NCBI GenBank assembly: GCA_000635495.1
Contig: JFLW01000086.1
Span: 62,001 to 126,000 of the forward strand
DNA length: 64,000 nucleotides
Source: Prochlorococcus sp. scB243_495K23
GTDB lineage: Bacteria; Cyanobacteriota; Cyanobacteriia; PCC-6307; Cyanobiaceae
Direction: 5' to 3'
Under the pieces are notes generated by a model. It made no database searches. It had not been told where the DNA came from and worked only from the letters and a program-made list of their open reading frames with translations. The translations under genes and the position numbers were made by a program. This document shows, piece after piece, positions 29,694-39,551 of the stretch. Position 1 is the stretch's first letter, and each line of letters starts with the position of its first letter.

Positions 29694-30848
29694 TTAAAAA
29701 TTATTTTTTGAATAATTTTCTAATATTCTCTGATTGATTTTCGGAATATTTTCTTTAAATTTGAAAAATCCTTTTTTGGCGAATTTCCAAGCAAAAAGAT
29801 CTTCATCTCTAACAAGGTTAAAAATTTTTTTATGGTGTAAATTTTTAAACTCAGTTATGAAATCATAATTTTCTCCCACACCAGGATAAATAATGTCTAT
29901 TGCGTTGGTATTTTTAAAAGTATTTTCCAGTGAGTAAGGATCTATCTGTTCAACATTATCAAAATCCTCTACAAATTCAGAGACCAAATCTTGTTTAAAT
30001 TTCAATACAGATTCAGACAATTTAATATGTCTTTGTTCATTTTTTAAAAGGAAAATAAATACTTTTTTATATCTTGGAAGTAAATTTTTAAGGGTTGCAA
30101 GGTGTAGATCATTTTCAAACATAATCAGATTATCTGATTTAGGATCCATATCATTTTTATAAATCTCATCTTCAAATGGTATTTGGTTAGATTCTTCAAG
30201 AAAAATTTGTTGATTACTTATTTTTTCTACATTAAATCTATTATTTGAAAACTTTCTGAGGTTTGATGATGAAAAAAGATATTGTTTTCCCTTCGTTTGC
30301 AATCCTCCGACCCATCTCCAGCTAAGGAGATTAGATGAAGCATCTCCATCAAAAAGATATTTAAAGAAAAACTTTGCTCCCAATTGCCATGGGAGGCCTA
30401 AATTAAATATCCAAGTACTCGCAAACCACATTCTTGTATGGTTATGCAAATAGTTGTACTGCTTTAATTCATTTACCCAAGAATTAAAAAAATCTAATTC
30501 TGTATTGCCATTAATTGCACTTTCATATAACTCATAGTCAAAATCGAGATTGTTTTCTGAAATAAAATTTCTCCAAACTTTAGGTCTATTTTCCATCCAC
30601 CCTTTCCAGTAAACTCTCCAAAATATTTCTTCAACAAATTTAGTTGAATTTTTGATTTTGTACTTACTTTTAATATCATGGATAAGATCATATTCCGATA
30701 ATATTCTGTGAGTAATGAAAGGCGATAATTTTGAAACTGAACTTTCGTTATTTGGCCCAAAATCAAAATTTCTTAATTTTGCATAATCATTGATTTTGTA
30801 TTTCGCAAAATTTTCCCAAGTATTTTGAGCTTTTAATAAAAATGACAT
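29694..30848 (-). CDS. Photolyase/cryptochrome-like FAD-binding protein, apparently domain-permuted
   Basis: Residues 40-205 of the 384-residue product match the FAD-binding core of photolyases: SKLSPFITHRILSEYDL, a WR/W helix near 76-92, HNHTRMWFASTWIF (136-149), DGDASSNLLSWRWVGG (167-182). The usual N-terminal alpha/beta antenna domain is missing. Instead residues 239-365 look like a Rossmann-type alpha/beta domain that starts NLIMFENDLHLATLKNLL, reminiscent of the photolyase N-terminal strand. The two domains may therefore be in swapped order. Whether it repairs DNA is unknown. Confidence 0.75.
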   Translation of the reverse strand: MSFLLKAQNTWENFAKYKINDYAKLRNFDFGPNNESSVSKLSPFITHRILSEYDLIHDIKSKYKIKNSTKFVEEIFWRVYWKGWMENRPKVWRNFISENNLDFDYELYESAINGNTELDFFNSWVNELKQYNYLHNHTRMWFASTWIFNLGLPWQLGAKFFFKYLFDGDASSNLLSWRWVGGLQTKGKQYLFSSSNLRKFSNNRFNVEKISNQQIFLEESNQIPFEDEIYKNDMDPKSDNLIMFENDLHLATLKNLLPRYKKVFIFLLKNEQRHIKLSESVLKFKQDLVSEFVEDFDNVEQIDPYSLENTFKNTNAIDIIYPGVGENYDFITEFKNLHHKKIFNLVRDEDLFAWKFAKKGFFKFKENIPKINQRILENYSKNNF

Positions 30849-31125
30849 TTTCTCATAACTTTAAAAAATTTTTTTTTGTATTGATAGAAATTTCAAAAAT
30901 TTGCCTTTAAATCAATCCTTAAAATTTTCTATTTCACTTTTAAGTAAATATGTTTGATTGAAGTATTTAAATTAAACGTCCTATCAGTACATTTTATACT
31001 CCTAAATCGCTCTCTGCGTAGGAGGATATTTAGTGGTCAATTACTTTTTAGATCTAATTTTAATTTTCAAATCTTTATTTAAATGATTTTTTCTAAAAGA
31101 TTTTTAAATATTTATCAAAATTATT
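30849..31125. other. Intergenic region with a small inverted repeat
   Basis: No coding frame with a credible start was found in these 277 bases. A bulged hairpin at 30999-31024 (CTCCTA ... CGC-tctct-GCG ... TAGGAG) stands out against the AT-rich background. There is no T-run after it on either strand. It may be a leader structure of the ligase-like gene or a remnant. Confidence 0.4.
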
Positions 31126-31875
31126 ATGAATAATTTATTAGTGAGAGATGTTAAGTATTTAGATGAACAATACAGAATAGGTGAAGGCATAATTTCGGAT
31201 GATGCATTTAAGCAACTTGAAAAGCTCTTTATTCCTGTTGATCGAGAGACTGACTACTTTAATCAAAAAAATAATAAACTTTTGCCAAAATTAGCCAAAA
31301 AAAACTATAAAGAATTTTTGGAAAGTTTATTAACAAAAACAAGATTAAGCATTCAACCAAAAATTGATGGCTGTGCTATTGCAATTAGATATCTAGATGG
31401 CAAGTTTAATAAAGCTATTACAAAAAAAGGATTTGATGTCTCAAGCAAAATTAAACAAATTAAAAATGTCCCCGATTGTATTCCTATCAAACGAGATTTT
31501 CAAATTAGAGGTGAACTATACGCTACAAACCAAGTTGCCGGCATTTCCCAAAGAATTACAAGAAAATACCTCAATGATAAGAAAGGGATTGGAGAAAGTC
31601 TCCGCTTTTGCTGTTTCCAAATACTTAATGGAAGACTTAATCAATACGAAACCCTTAACTATCTTAAAAAATGTGGCTTCAGCACCCCTGACAGTTACTT
31701 TACAAATCATACAAGCGAGATCCAAATATATAAAAAAAATTGGTTAGATAAAAAAATATTTACGAAATATCCAACTAATGGGATAGTTGTAAAAATAAAT
31801 AGTAGGAAATTACAGTTACTTAGAGAGAAAAGTTTATCTCAAAATAATGAGTGGCAATATGCAATTGAAAAATAA
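31126..31875 (+). CDS. Stand-alone NAD-dependent DNA ligase-like adenylation domain
   Basis: The 249-residue product resembles only the N-terminal third of bacterial LigA. Residues 8-35 look like the NMN-binding Ia region. The nucleotidyltransferase motifs follow in order: motif I KIDG (79-82), motif III RGE (128-130), motif IV NGIVVK (218-223), and motif V at the very end (WQYAIEK, with Lys249 as the last residue). The OB-fold, zinc finger, helix-hairpin-helix and BRCT domains are all missing. It could be a nucleotidyltransferase of other function, or a ligase fragment. The reading frame itself is intact. Confidence 0.78.
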   Translation: MNNLLVRDVKYLDEQYRIGEGIISDDAFKQLEKLFIPVDRETDYFNQKNNKLLPKLAKKNYKEFLESLLTKTRLSIQPKIDGCAIAIRYLDGKFNKAITKKGFDVSSKIKQIKNVPDCIPIKRDFQIRGELYATNQVAGISQRITRKYLNDKKGIGESLRFCCFQILNGRLNQYETLNYLKKCGFSTPDSYFTNHTSEIQIYKKNWLDKKIFTKYPTNGIVVKINSRKLQLLREKSLSQNNEWQYAIEK

Positions 31876-31983
31876 TATTAAATAGTACCTTCAATAAGAG
31901 CTCACGATACTGACTTCCAGTATTTACAGTGGAAAAGTAATTAAACCTTGGATAAATTCCAAAGCAATTTGCAGGATTACTAA

Positions 31984-32913
31984 ATGACTGCCACTATTTC
32001 AAGACCTAAAATCTCTAACTGGGAAACATCTAATATTCCAAACCTTACCGGCCAAACAGCGCTAATTACTGGTGCGAATAGTGGTCTTGGATACTACACT
32101 GCAAAGGCCTTAGCAGAAAAAAATGCTCATGTTGTTATAGCTTGTAGATCACTTGAAAAAGCTAATCAAACTATCAAAAAACTTAAAGGTCTTAATCCTG
32201 AAGGATTATTTACACCTTTAGAATTAGATTTGTCAGATTTAAAAAATATTGTTGGAGTTCAGTCCAAAATTTTTGATAATTTTGAACATTTGGATTTATT
32301 AATCAATAATGCAGGCATTATGCATCCGCCTAAAACACTTAGTGCCCAAGGATATGAAATACAATTTGCAGTTAATCATCTAGCTCATATGCTTTTGACT
32401 CTAAAGCTACTTCCAATTATTGAAAAAAAAGAAAAATCTAGAATAGTGACGGTGACTTCCGGAGCACAATTTTTTGGCAAAGTTGGTTGGAAAAATCTGA
32501 AAGCCGAGAACTATTACAACAAATGGGAATCTTACTCAAATAGCAAATTGGCAAATGTAATGTTTGCTTTGGAACTAAATGAGAACTTAAAGCACAAAAA
32601 TATACTTTCTTTAGCTGCTCACCCAGGAATTGCAAAAACAAATCTCTTTACTGCTCAAAAACCTAACCCTGGTCCATTAGAAACACTCTCATTGGAATTA
32701 TTTAGTCCTATTTTCCAAACTGCTGAGATGGGTGCTTTACCTCAGCTTTTTGCAGCTACTTCACCAGACGCAAGAGGCGGTGATCATTATGGTCCTAGAT
32801 TTAATTTCAGAGGTTATCCAAAACTATCCCCTACTTCGCCTTTCGCCATGAATAAAAAAGAAAGAAAAAATTTATGGGAAAAAAGCCTCGAAATAATTAA
32901 TAACTTCTTATAA
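31984..32913 (+). CDS. Short-chain dehydrogenase/reductase (retinol dehydrogenase/POR-like)
   Basis: The 309-residue SDR has the cofactor motif TGANSGLG (29-36), with an Arg after strand 2 (ACRSLEKA) suggesting NADP(H). It has the structural motif NNAGIMH, a catalytic Ser in VTVTSGAQ, and the catalytic YxxxK in SYSNSKLANVMFALEL. The overall pattern is that of the retinol-dehydrogenase and protochlorophyllide-reductase branch. The substrate is undetermined. Its last 6 bases overlap the convergent small gene. Confidence 0.88.
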   Translation: MTATISRPKISNWETSNIPNLTGQTALITGANSGLGYYTAKALAEKNAHVVIACRSLEKANQTIKKLKGLNPEGLFTPLELDLSDLKNIVGVQSKIFDNFEHLDLLINNAGIMHPPKTLSAQGYEIQFAVNHLAHMLLTLKLLPIIEKKEKSRIVTVTSGAQFFGKVGWKNLKAENYYNKWESYSNSKLANVMFALELNENLKHKNILSLAAHPGIAKTNLFTAQKPNPGPLETLSLELFSPIFQTAEMGALPQLFAATSPDARGGDHYGPRFNFRGYPKLSPTSPFAMNKKERKNLWEKSLEIINNFL

Positions 32914-33174
32914 ATTTTTCATTTTTACTAACTTTAGAAAATACTTCAAGATATGTAATTCACTCTCTGAGAGTTTCATAAATTCTGTTAAGGCATCATA
33001 ATTTTTTTCATCAATTTTTTTTGACAATTGAATAAAACTATCATGGTTTTCATTAACAAAACGCTCAGCAATCTGAGACGGAGTTAAACCCTTTTCAATT
33101 AATTCACCTGGAGCATTTTTCTCCCACTTTTCATAAAACCAAGAGAACCAATATTTTGCAGTATTATCTTCCAT
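32908..33174 (-). CDS. Small conserved protein, paralogue of the gene at 43.6-44.0 kb
   Basis: The 88-residue soluble helical protein has no recognised domain. It shares a spaced pattern with the product encoded at 43642-43959: W-F-x-W early, then a P-x-x-(I/V)-A-E-x-F-(V/I) block (here PSQIAERFVNEN), then FMKLSESELHILKYFLK against FLKLTECEMHVFRILEK. The two are probably distant paralogues. Function unknown. Confidence 0.72.
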   Translation of the reverse strand: MEDNTAKYWFSWFYEKWEKNAPGELIEKGLTPSQIAERFVNENHDSFIQLSKKIDEKNYDALTEFMKLSESELHILKYFLKLVKMKNL

Positions 33175-33274
33175 TAATTAACTTTTCTTAGGCGAATACT
33201 ATAAATACTAAATAAAAATCTCATGATTGAATTACCCTTTAAACACAACTAATATAAATGCAATTATAAATTTA

Positions 33275-34705
33275 ATGATAGATAATCATTCAAGTAAAAG
33301 AAATATTAATCTTGTAATTGGATTAGGTAAATCTGGATTTTGGGCTGCCAAGTATTTGAGAAGCATCAATAAGAGAGTAATTGTTTGGGAAAGTAAAGAT
33401 GGGATAGAATTCTTAGAAAGAAAAACAGCATTAGAAGAGCTCAATATCATAGTTTCTCTAAATAAAGAATTTGTATTTGAAGAAATTCAACCTTTTTTGA
33501 AAGAGATCGAATCAGTTGTAGTAAGTCCATCAATACCTTATGACCATATAACTATTATTGAATTAAAAAAAAAGGGAATTAAAGTAATTGGAGAAATTAA
33601 TGTTGCATGGGAAATTTTAAAAGACACAAATTGGATAGGTATTACTGGCACTAATGGCAAGACTACTGTTACTCATCTACTAAGCCATATACTCTGTGAT
33701 ACTGGATTATATGCTCCTTTTGCTGGAAATATTGGTACACCTTTATGTAAGTATGCTCACTCCAAAAAACATGAAAAAATTGATTGGGTTGTTGCTGAAT
33801 TAAGCAGTTATCAAATAGAAATATCTCCAGAAGTAAAACCTAATATTGGAATATGGACAACCTTCACAGAAGATCATCTTGAAAGACATAAAACACTTGA
33901 AAATTATTTCAACATAAAAAAAAGCTTGTTAGAAAAATCTGATTTTAGAATTTATAATTATGACGATAAAAACCTAAGAAATCACTACAGTTCGCTATCA
34001 AGAGGGGTTTGGATAACAACTAGTTTCGATAAATCAAATTTTATTCATTGCGATTATTGGATAGATGAACAAGCGTACATTGTTGAGAGAGGGAAGAAAT
34101 TATTCAAACTTGAACATTTTTCTTTAAAAGGAATGCATAATCTTCAAAATCTTTTATTGGTAATTGCAGCAGCAAGAAAAGTTGGATTATCTGGCAAGAA
34201 GATTAAAGATTCTTTATCTAATTACAAACAATTACCCCATAGGATGGAAACAATTTATAAAAATAATAATCTGGAAATCATTAATGATAGTAAAGCTACA
34301 AATTTTGACTCATCTATTGCGGGAATAAGTTCAATTGAAGGTCAAATAATAATCATTGCTGGGGGTAGATTAAAAGGTAATGAATATAGTGAGTGGATAA
34401 AAGTTTTAAAGAAAAAAGTTAAATGTGTTTTCCTTTTTGGAGAAAGCTCAAAAGTCCTAAAAATGGCGCTTATTAATGAAGGATTTAAAAAAAATATTTT
34501 TGAATTTTCAGAACTAAAAGAGCTTTTAAATTTTGTTTTTCATTATTTACAAAATGATAGGGTCGGAACATTATTATTCTCACCTTCATGCTCTAGTTTT
34601 GATCAATTTAAAAATTATGAAGAGCGTGGAGATTATTTCAAGAAACTAATCAGTGAAAAATTAAAGGTTAATAAATCCATTTTTTGTTCAAGTATCGTTT
34701 CGTAA
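33275..34705 (+). CDS. murD: UDP-N-acetylmuramoylalanine-D-glutamate ligase
   Basis: MurD adds D-glutamate to UDP-MurNAc-L-Ala in peptidoglycan synthesis. The ATG at 33275 gives 476 residues and the expected opening ([18 protein letters not shown]). A TTG 48 bases upstream would extend it without conservation. The ATP loop [15 protein letters not shown] and the segments [17 protein letters not shown] and NDSKATN are conserved Mur ligase elements. The C-terminal domain ends with [20 protein letters not shown], as in MurD. Confidence 0.95.
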   Translation: MIDNHSSKRNINLVIGLGKSGFWAAKYLRSINKRVIVWESKDGIEFLERKTALEELNIIVSLNKEFVFEEIQPFLKEIESVVVSPSIPYDHITIIELKKKGIKVIGEINVAWEILKDTNWIGITGTNGKTTVTHLLSHILCDTGLYAPFAGNIGTPLCKYAHSKKHEKIDWVVAELSSYQIEISPEVKPNIGIWTTFTEDHLERHKTLENYFNIKKSLLEKSDFRIYNYDDKNLRNHYSSLSRGVWITTSFDKSNFIHCDYWIDEQAYIVERGKKLFKLEHFSLKGMHNLQNLLLVIAAARKVGLSGKKIKDSLSNYKQLPHRMETIYKNNNLEIINDSKATNFDSSIAGISSIEGQIIIIAGGRLKGNEYSEWIKVLKKKVKCVFLFGESSKVLKMALINEGFKKNIFEFSELKELLNFVFHYLQNDRVGTLLFSPSCSSFDQFKNYEERGDYFKKLISEKLKVNKSIFCSSIVS

Positions 34706-34791
34706 TTTTCAGGTCGGTCATTACAACCGTTTACCCTCTAGCAAATATTCACTTAATTAGTTAGATTTTGACTATAAATTAACCACTAGCA

Positions 34792-35106
34792 ATGAGTGAA
34801 TCTAACAATTTACCTCAAGCAATAAGTCATAAAAAATTAAGTTACTTTATGCTTAAGGCACAAAAAGATTCCCATTTTTCTGATGAATTAGCAGAAATTG
34901 AAAGCTCTGAAAAAAGAGAATTTGAAGAGTTAATCAATAATTGGGAAGCTTCGACTAAAAAGGTAGTTAATGAGTTATCAAAAAGAAAAGAGAATTTACT
35001 AAAAGATAAATCACCAAATTCTTTAATTGCTCTTGGTGCTATGGAAGTTCACCTTAATATGGCTTTGCAAGCCTTAAATGCGTTTAATAAAGGAGTTGAT
35101 GGGTAA
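34792..35106 (+). CDS. Conserved cyanobacterial hypothetical protein
   Basis: The 104-residue product is helical and charged (many Lys and Glu). A middle segment, SSEKREFEELINNWEASTKK, could form a coiled coil, and the C-terminal amphipathic helix reads LGAMEVHLNMALQALNAF. No named family was recognised. It stands alone 86 bases after murD and ends close to the convergent pirin gene. Confidence 0.7.
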   Translation: MSESNNLPQAISHKKLSYFMLKAQKDSHFSDELAEIESSEKREFEELINNWEASTKKVVNELSKRKENLLKDKSPNSLIALGAMEVHLNMALQALNAFNKGVDG

Positions 35107-35119
35107 AATAACAGACAAA

Positions 35120-35854
35120 TTATAAGGAAGGCATCGAAAATAAGAGAAAATCTAAGTTTTTTTCAGTATCTATAGAAACATCATCATAATAATTAACTTC
35201 AAAACCCAAGCCATCTCCAGATTCGAGAAATATATTTGAATTAGAGTCTTTACTTTTTAATAAAAGATTACCTTCTATTATTTGAATCCAATTATATTTA
35301 TCGATTTTTAATGGCAATTTTTTTTCTTTAATTGGCTTATATTTACAACGCCATAAAGAGATACTTTGATTTAGAAAAAGCTTATTATTTTTACCGTCTT
35401 TGTAATTAAAAATAAGATTGTCCCACAACTTTTCATTTAATGAAATTTGATCATATCGAGGTTTGATATTTTCTTTTTGAGGGTATATCCAAATCTGGAA
35501 CAACTTACAGTTCTCATTTTCTTCATTCTTCTCGCTATGAGAGATTCCAGTACCTGCAGACATAACTTGTACTTCATCTTTGTGAATTTTTCCAAGATTA
35601 TTTAAAGAGTCTCTATGAGTTATTGCTCCTTCTGTTACGACAGTAATTATTTCCATATTTGAGTGAGAATGTGTATTAAATCCTGCATGAGGAGAAATAA
35701 TATCTTCGTTTATAACTCTAATTTTCCCAAAATTATCCCATTTTGGATCTCTATGCTCTGCGAAAGAAAATGAATGCATTGAATGCAGCCAATCTCTTCT
35801 TGATAAAAATCTATCATCGGATTTTCTTATCTTAATAATATTAAAAACCATCAA
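35120..35854 (-). CDS. Pirin family protein
   Basis: The 244-residue bicupin contains the pirin N-terminal metal-binding signature with HAGFNTHSHSNMEIITVVTE and EVQVMSAGTGISHSEKNE. These supply the His/Glu ligands of an iron centre. Some pirins are quercetinases or redox-sensing co-regulators, so the substrate cannot be told from sequence. The C-terminal cupin half is degenerate. It begins MMVFNIIKIRKSDDRFLSRRDWLHSM, with two possible Met starts. Confidence 0.9.
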   Translation of the reverse strand: MMVFNIIKIRKSDDRFLSRRDWLHSMHSFSFAEHRDPKWDNFGKIRVINEDIISPHAGFNTHSHSNMEIITVVTEGAITHRDSLNNLGKIHKDEVQVMSAGTGISHSEKNEENENCKLFQIWIYPQKENIKPRYDQISLNEKLWDNLIFNYKDGKNNKLFLNQSISLWRCKYKPIKEKKLPLKIDKYNWIQIIEGNLLLKSKDSNSNIFLESGDGLGFEVNYYDDVSIDTEKNLDFLLFSMPSL

Positions 35855-35945
35855 AATTGAATAGAATAAAAATATTCTAAATAATTAGAAAAATATTTGT
35901 AAAATTTTTTTGATAAATTATTCCTAAAAAAAGCAAATATCAAAT

Positions 35946-36074
35946 TTAAAAATTTATTTTACTCTGAGCCTTATTAGCCTTTATCAATATTTTTTGTGCT
36001 TCATCTCTTGTAAGGCATTTTTCTGCTTTTACATTTAAGTTTTTAAGTTTTTGCAGTTGCTTTGTGTTACTCAT
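35946..36074 (-). CDS. Small basic protein of 42 residues
   Basis: This 43-codon frame begins with ATG at 36074. The product is Lys/Gln-rich and probably helical (KQLQKLKNLNVKAEKCLTRD, then EAQKILIKANKAQSK). No hydrophobic segment is present. It fits the spacing between pirin and the DUF1643 gene and is typical of the many small conserved Prochlorococcus proteins. Function unknown. Confidence 0.55.
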   Translation of the reverse strand: MSNTKQLQKLKNLNVKAEKCLTRDEAQKILIKANKAQSKINF

Positions 36075-36139
36075 AATTTAACCCGTTCTTAACGTTACTT
36101 TAACATAAGCTTAAATTAATTGCCTCTGAAACCTTTGCA

Positions 36140-36682
36140 TCAAATCATTTTTAAATCTTTGAGAATGGAATTATCAGAACAGTATAGAGGATGTATTGGA
36201 TTATCTTTGATTGTTTTCTTAATTAAAAGCGGTCCAAGAGGATTATCAAAATTATTTTTTCTGATTGAGTTATATTGCATTATTTTTTTTAATATTCTTT
36301 TATTTCTATTTAGAAATTTCCCTTTGTTACCCCAACCTAACCATAAATCACAATTTTTATTTTCAGACCAGTGTTTTAAGTTTTTATAAATATGATTATT
36401 GTTTAAATACCCAACAGGGTTTTTGTGATTAAAGAGTCTTCCTGGATTACTTGAAATAAGAGCAAATAAATTGATTAATTTAACTTTGCCATAATTATTA
36501 TTTTTCGAGATTTTAATTATCTTTTTTGTTGTATTATCCAAGAAAACTGCATCTGATAATGAAGGATTTAGACCAATAAAAATAATCTCTTTTTTAGATT
36601 TAGAAATCTTATAACTTAAACTCCATCTATATATTTTGTTAGCACTTATTAAACAATTTCTTTCTAAAAATAAATTTTTCAA
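36140..36682 (-). CDS. DUF1643 family protein
   Basis: The 180-residue product has the DUF1643 signature IIFIGLNPSLSDAVFLDNTTK (about residues 31-51), followed by LINLFALISSNPGRL and CDLWLGWGNKGK. The family is of unknown function and is scattered in bacteria and phages. The start codon overlaps the stop of the upstream DUF2214 gene by 4 bases, so they are translated together. Confidence 0.88.
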   Translation of the reverse strand: MKNLFLERNCLISANKIYRWSLSYKISKSKKEIIFIGLNPSLSDAVFLDNTTKKIIKISKNNNYGKVKLINLFALISSNPGRLFNHKNPVGYLNNNHIYKNLKHWSENKNCDLWLGWGNKGKFLNRNKRILKKIMQYNSIRKNNFDNPLGPLLIKKTIKDNPIHPLYCSDNSILKDLKMI

Positions 36683-37164
36683 CCTAAACCTACACCTCTA
36701 GCCATAAGAGTTGCGAATAAAGGTATTGTTGCAAAGCCAACTAATTCGGTGGTAATGATTAGTCTGAACCTCTTGACTAGATTTTCAGATATTTCAGGTA
36801 ATTTATTCTTACTTAGTGGAATTGCCCAGAGGATATATGTTGTTGTTGGGTATAAAGAAAGTAAGCCAACCAAAATGTAGAGCGAAACCTTAATCCAAAA
36901 CACAGGATTACCTGTATAGAAATCACCTCCTTGACCAAAATACTTAACACGCAAAATCCCAGTAACTAAAATCGCAACTCCTGCTAAACCATAAACCACA
37001 TCTGCAATTATCATTGAGATCGTCTCATTTCTATTAAGACCTACTTTGAGAGTCAATCTTTCAAACAAAAGAGAACCGAAACACAATATTATTCCTAAAT
37101 AATGAACATATGCTACTAATGCACTTTTAGCAATTTCACCTGTCAATAAAGTTCCTAATAACAT
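36679..37164 (-). CDS. DUF2214 family membrane protein
   Basis: The 161-residue protein has four hydrophobic segments (about 14-34, 48-68, 85-110, 135-155). The sequence LVAYVHYLGIILCFGSLLFE and the G-rich IADVVYGLAGVAILVTGILR are typical of DUF2214. Several conserved His and Arg residues lie at the membrane edges. It overlaps the DUF1643 gene by 4 bases. Confidence 0.85.
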   Translation of the reverse strand: MLLGTLLTGEIAKSALVAYVHYLGIILCFGSLLFERLTLKVGLNRNETISMIIADVVYGLAGVAILVTGILRVKYFGQGGDFYTGNPVFWIKVSLYILVGLLSLYPTTTYILWAIPLSKNKLPEISENLVKRFRLIITTELVGFATIPLFATLMARGVGLG

Positions 37165-37251
37165 TTTCTAGTAAAATTTATACAATACTAACCACCAAAT
37201 AAAGAATTTGTTTAGAAAATAAATTAAACAATAAAAAGTCAGGTATTGAAT

Positions 37252-38001
37252 CTAGGACTCTAAAAACCTTTTCTGACCATCTTCAAAGAAATCCTTTTTA
37301 TTCCATACTTCGATTACATCTGGGAAATGTTTTTCCATACAATTATCACAAACCCCATGACTGAATCTAATATCACTAATTTTCGAAAGATATTTTTCTA
37401 AATGCATCCAATCGCCCTTGTTATTTTTGACTTCTCTGCAATATGAACAGACAGATAAAATACCTTCCTGTTTGTGCAAGTTAGACAAAGCATCTAGCAA
37501 GTTCAATGACTTTTTTCGAAGCTCTAAAAATGAAACTATTTGCTTGGATAATAATTCCATAATATTGAATTGTTGTGTAGTTAGATTTCCTGGCTTTCTG
37601 TCTATTACACAAAGAGTTCCAAGTTTATTACCATCACTATTTCTAAGGGGAAAACCTGCATAAAAACGAATTTTGGGGTCTCCTGATACCAATGGATTAT
37701 TTATAAACCTTTCATCTTGGAAAGCATCATGAATAATTAATGGACTATTTTCTTTTATTGCATGGGTACAAAAAGACCAATCTCTTCTTGTTTCTGATAT
37801 TTGAAGTCCTATTTTGGATTTAAACCATTGTTTATCTTTGTCTACCAATGTCATTAAAGAAATAGGCACATTACAGGTTGTAGCAGCAATTTTTGTAATA
37901 TCGTCATAACATGATTCTGGCTTCGTTCCCAAAATCCTATATTCTGCTAAAGCTTTTAATCTTCTTTCCTCTTCTTCTTTTTTTGATACAAGATTCTGCA
38001 T
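37252..38001 (-). CDS. GAF-domain sensor protein with C-terminal Cys cluster
   Basis: The 249-residue product has a GAF domain (about residues 27-165) with VPISLMTLVDKDKQWFKS, RDWSFCTHAI, FYAGFPLRNSDGNKLGTLC and VIDRKPG. It is followed by a short helix and the Cys-containing tail ICSYCREVKNNKGDWMHLEKY and FSHGVCDNCMEKHFP, a module often found in bacterial sensor proteins. No output domain is present. The ligand is unknown. The GAF Cys (FCTHA) is worth noting, but a bilin-binding function is not supported. Confidence 0.85.
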   Translation of the reverse strand: MQNLVSKKEEEERRLKALAEYRILGTKPESCYDDITKIAATTCNVPISLMTLVDKDKQWFKSKIGLQISETRRDWSFCTHAIKENSPLIIHDAFQDERFINNPLVSGDPKIRFYAGFPLRNSDGNKLGTLCVIDRKPGNLTTQQFNIMELLSKQIVSFLELRKKSLNLLDALSNLHKQEGILSVCSYCREVKNNKGDWMHLEKYLSKISDIRFSHGVCDNCMEKHFPDVIEVWNKKDFFEDGQKRFLES

Positions 38002-38120
38002 TAATCTTCACCAATAATTAAAACTTTAAAATTAAAGTTTCTTCAAAAAACTTTTTCCATCTAATCCTTAATAAAAAAAAGATAAACTTATTGAATTGTT
38101 ACTTACTGATTTATTACTTT

Positions 38121-39365
38121 TTAATTTATTATTGACTGATTTAACTTTGAGACTGCCATCCCAGCGATCCATCCACTTGTCCAACAATGTTGAAAATTAA
38201 ATCCACCAGTGATCCCATCAACATCCAAAACTTCTCCAGAAAAAAATAACCCTGGACAAATTAAGCTCTCCATACTTTTAAAATTAACCTCATTAATTTT
38301 TACGCCTCCGGAAGTAACAAATTCCTCTCCAAATGGACCTTTGCCTGAAATTATATATTTATCCCTCATTAGAGTACTTATCATTTTCTCTCTTTCATCC
38401 GCCAGTAAATCAGCCCACTTTTTCTCTTTATCAATACCTATTTTCTTTAATAAAAAAATCCATAATCTTTTTGTTAATAGTGGAACAGGTCTACTATTAA
38501 TAAGATTCACCTTGCCTTTATTTAATCTTAAATAATTAATTTTTTCTTTTAAATCCTCATAACTTAAAGAAGACCATTTAATGATTAAATTAAATTTATA
38601 TTTTTGGCTATAAAGTTCCCTTGCTGCAATTGATGAAAGTTTTAATACTGCTGGCCCACTAAACCCCCAATGCGTTATGAGTAAATCGCCTCTATTTTGA
38701 AAATTCTTATTGTTTAAATTAATTTCTATATCTATGCCCTTTATCGATACCCCACTACATTCATCCAAATTTGGTTCTTTTGTAGAAAAAGTAAAAAGCG
38801 ATGGTACAGGTTTAACAATGGTGTGTCCAAGATTTTGAGCTAATTTATATCCGCTTGGATTACCTCCAGTTGAAAGAATAATATTTTTTGCAGTTACCTT
38901 TGCTTTTTTAAGACTAAAAATATTGAATATATTATCTGGAGTTTTTGAAATTTCTTTTACAAAAAATTTTGTTAGTATCTCTACGTTTTTTGATAAAGCA
39001 CTTTTTCTCAAACAATCAATAACATCTGAAGAAGAATTAGACACTGGAAATACTCTTAGATCTTCCTCAATTTTTAATTTTAAACCTTTTTTCTCAAACC
39101 AATCGTATACATCTCCAGCAGCAAAACGATTAAATGATTCCAAGAGCTGAATTCCACCTCTGGGGTAATTCTCAATTAGTTCATTCGGTATCCATGTCGC
39201 ATTAGTGACGTTACATCTTCCCCCTCCACTAATCCTTACTTTCTCCATAAGTTTTGAAGTTCCTTCAAGAATTATTATTCTTTTTACTCCATTTTCTGCA
39301 GCAGTTATTGCTGTCATAAAACCGGCTGCACCGCCTCCAACAACTGCTAAATCAAAAGGTTCCAA
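38121..39365 (-). CDS. NAD(P)/FAD-dependent oxidoreductase, HI0933 family
   Basis: The 414-residue flavoprotein has the dinucleotide motif LAVVGGGAAGFMTAITAAENG (residues 6-26) and the HI0933 signatures RISGGGRCNVTNA, ILSTGGNPSGYKLAQNLGH and EVLDVDGITGGFNFQHCW (C-terminal FAD contact). The family's substrates are poorly known. It is a single gene divergent from a small membrane protein gene. Confidence 0.92.
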   Translation of the reverse strand: MEPFDLAVVGGGAAGFMTAITAAENGVKRIIILEGTSKLMEKVRISGGGRCNVTNATWIPNELIENYPRGGIQLLESFNRFAAGDVYDWFEKKGLKLKIEEDLRVFPVSNSSSDVIDCLRKSALSKNVEILTKFFVKEISKTPDNIFNIFSLKKAKVTAKNIILSTGGNPSGYKLAQNLGHTIVKPVPSLFTFSTKEPNLDECSGVSIKGIDIEINLNNKNFQNRGDLLITHWGFSGPAVLKLSSIAARELYSQKYKFNLIIKWSSLSYEDLKEKINYLRLNKGKVNLINSRPVPLLTKRLWIFLLKKIGIDKEKKWADLLADEREKMISTLMRDKYIISGKGPFGEEFVTSGGVKINEVNFKSMESLICPGLFFSGEVLDVDGITGGFNFQHCWTSGWIAGMAVSKLNQSIIN

Positions 39366-39551
39366 AAACTTATTATTTAATATGCTTCAATCTGATAATA
39401 GCAAGTAGTTATAAAGAAAAATTAGTCCAAAAACCATAAAAAAATGAATATAAAACTTTAAAACTACATAATAAATAGCTACGATTAGCTAATTTTAAAA
39501 ATTTCTAGAAAAATCAACACAGTCGTTATATTTATGCTTTAAGTTGATTAA

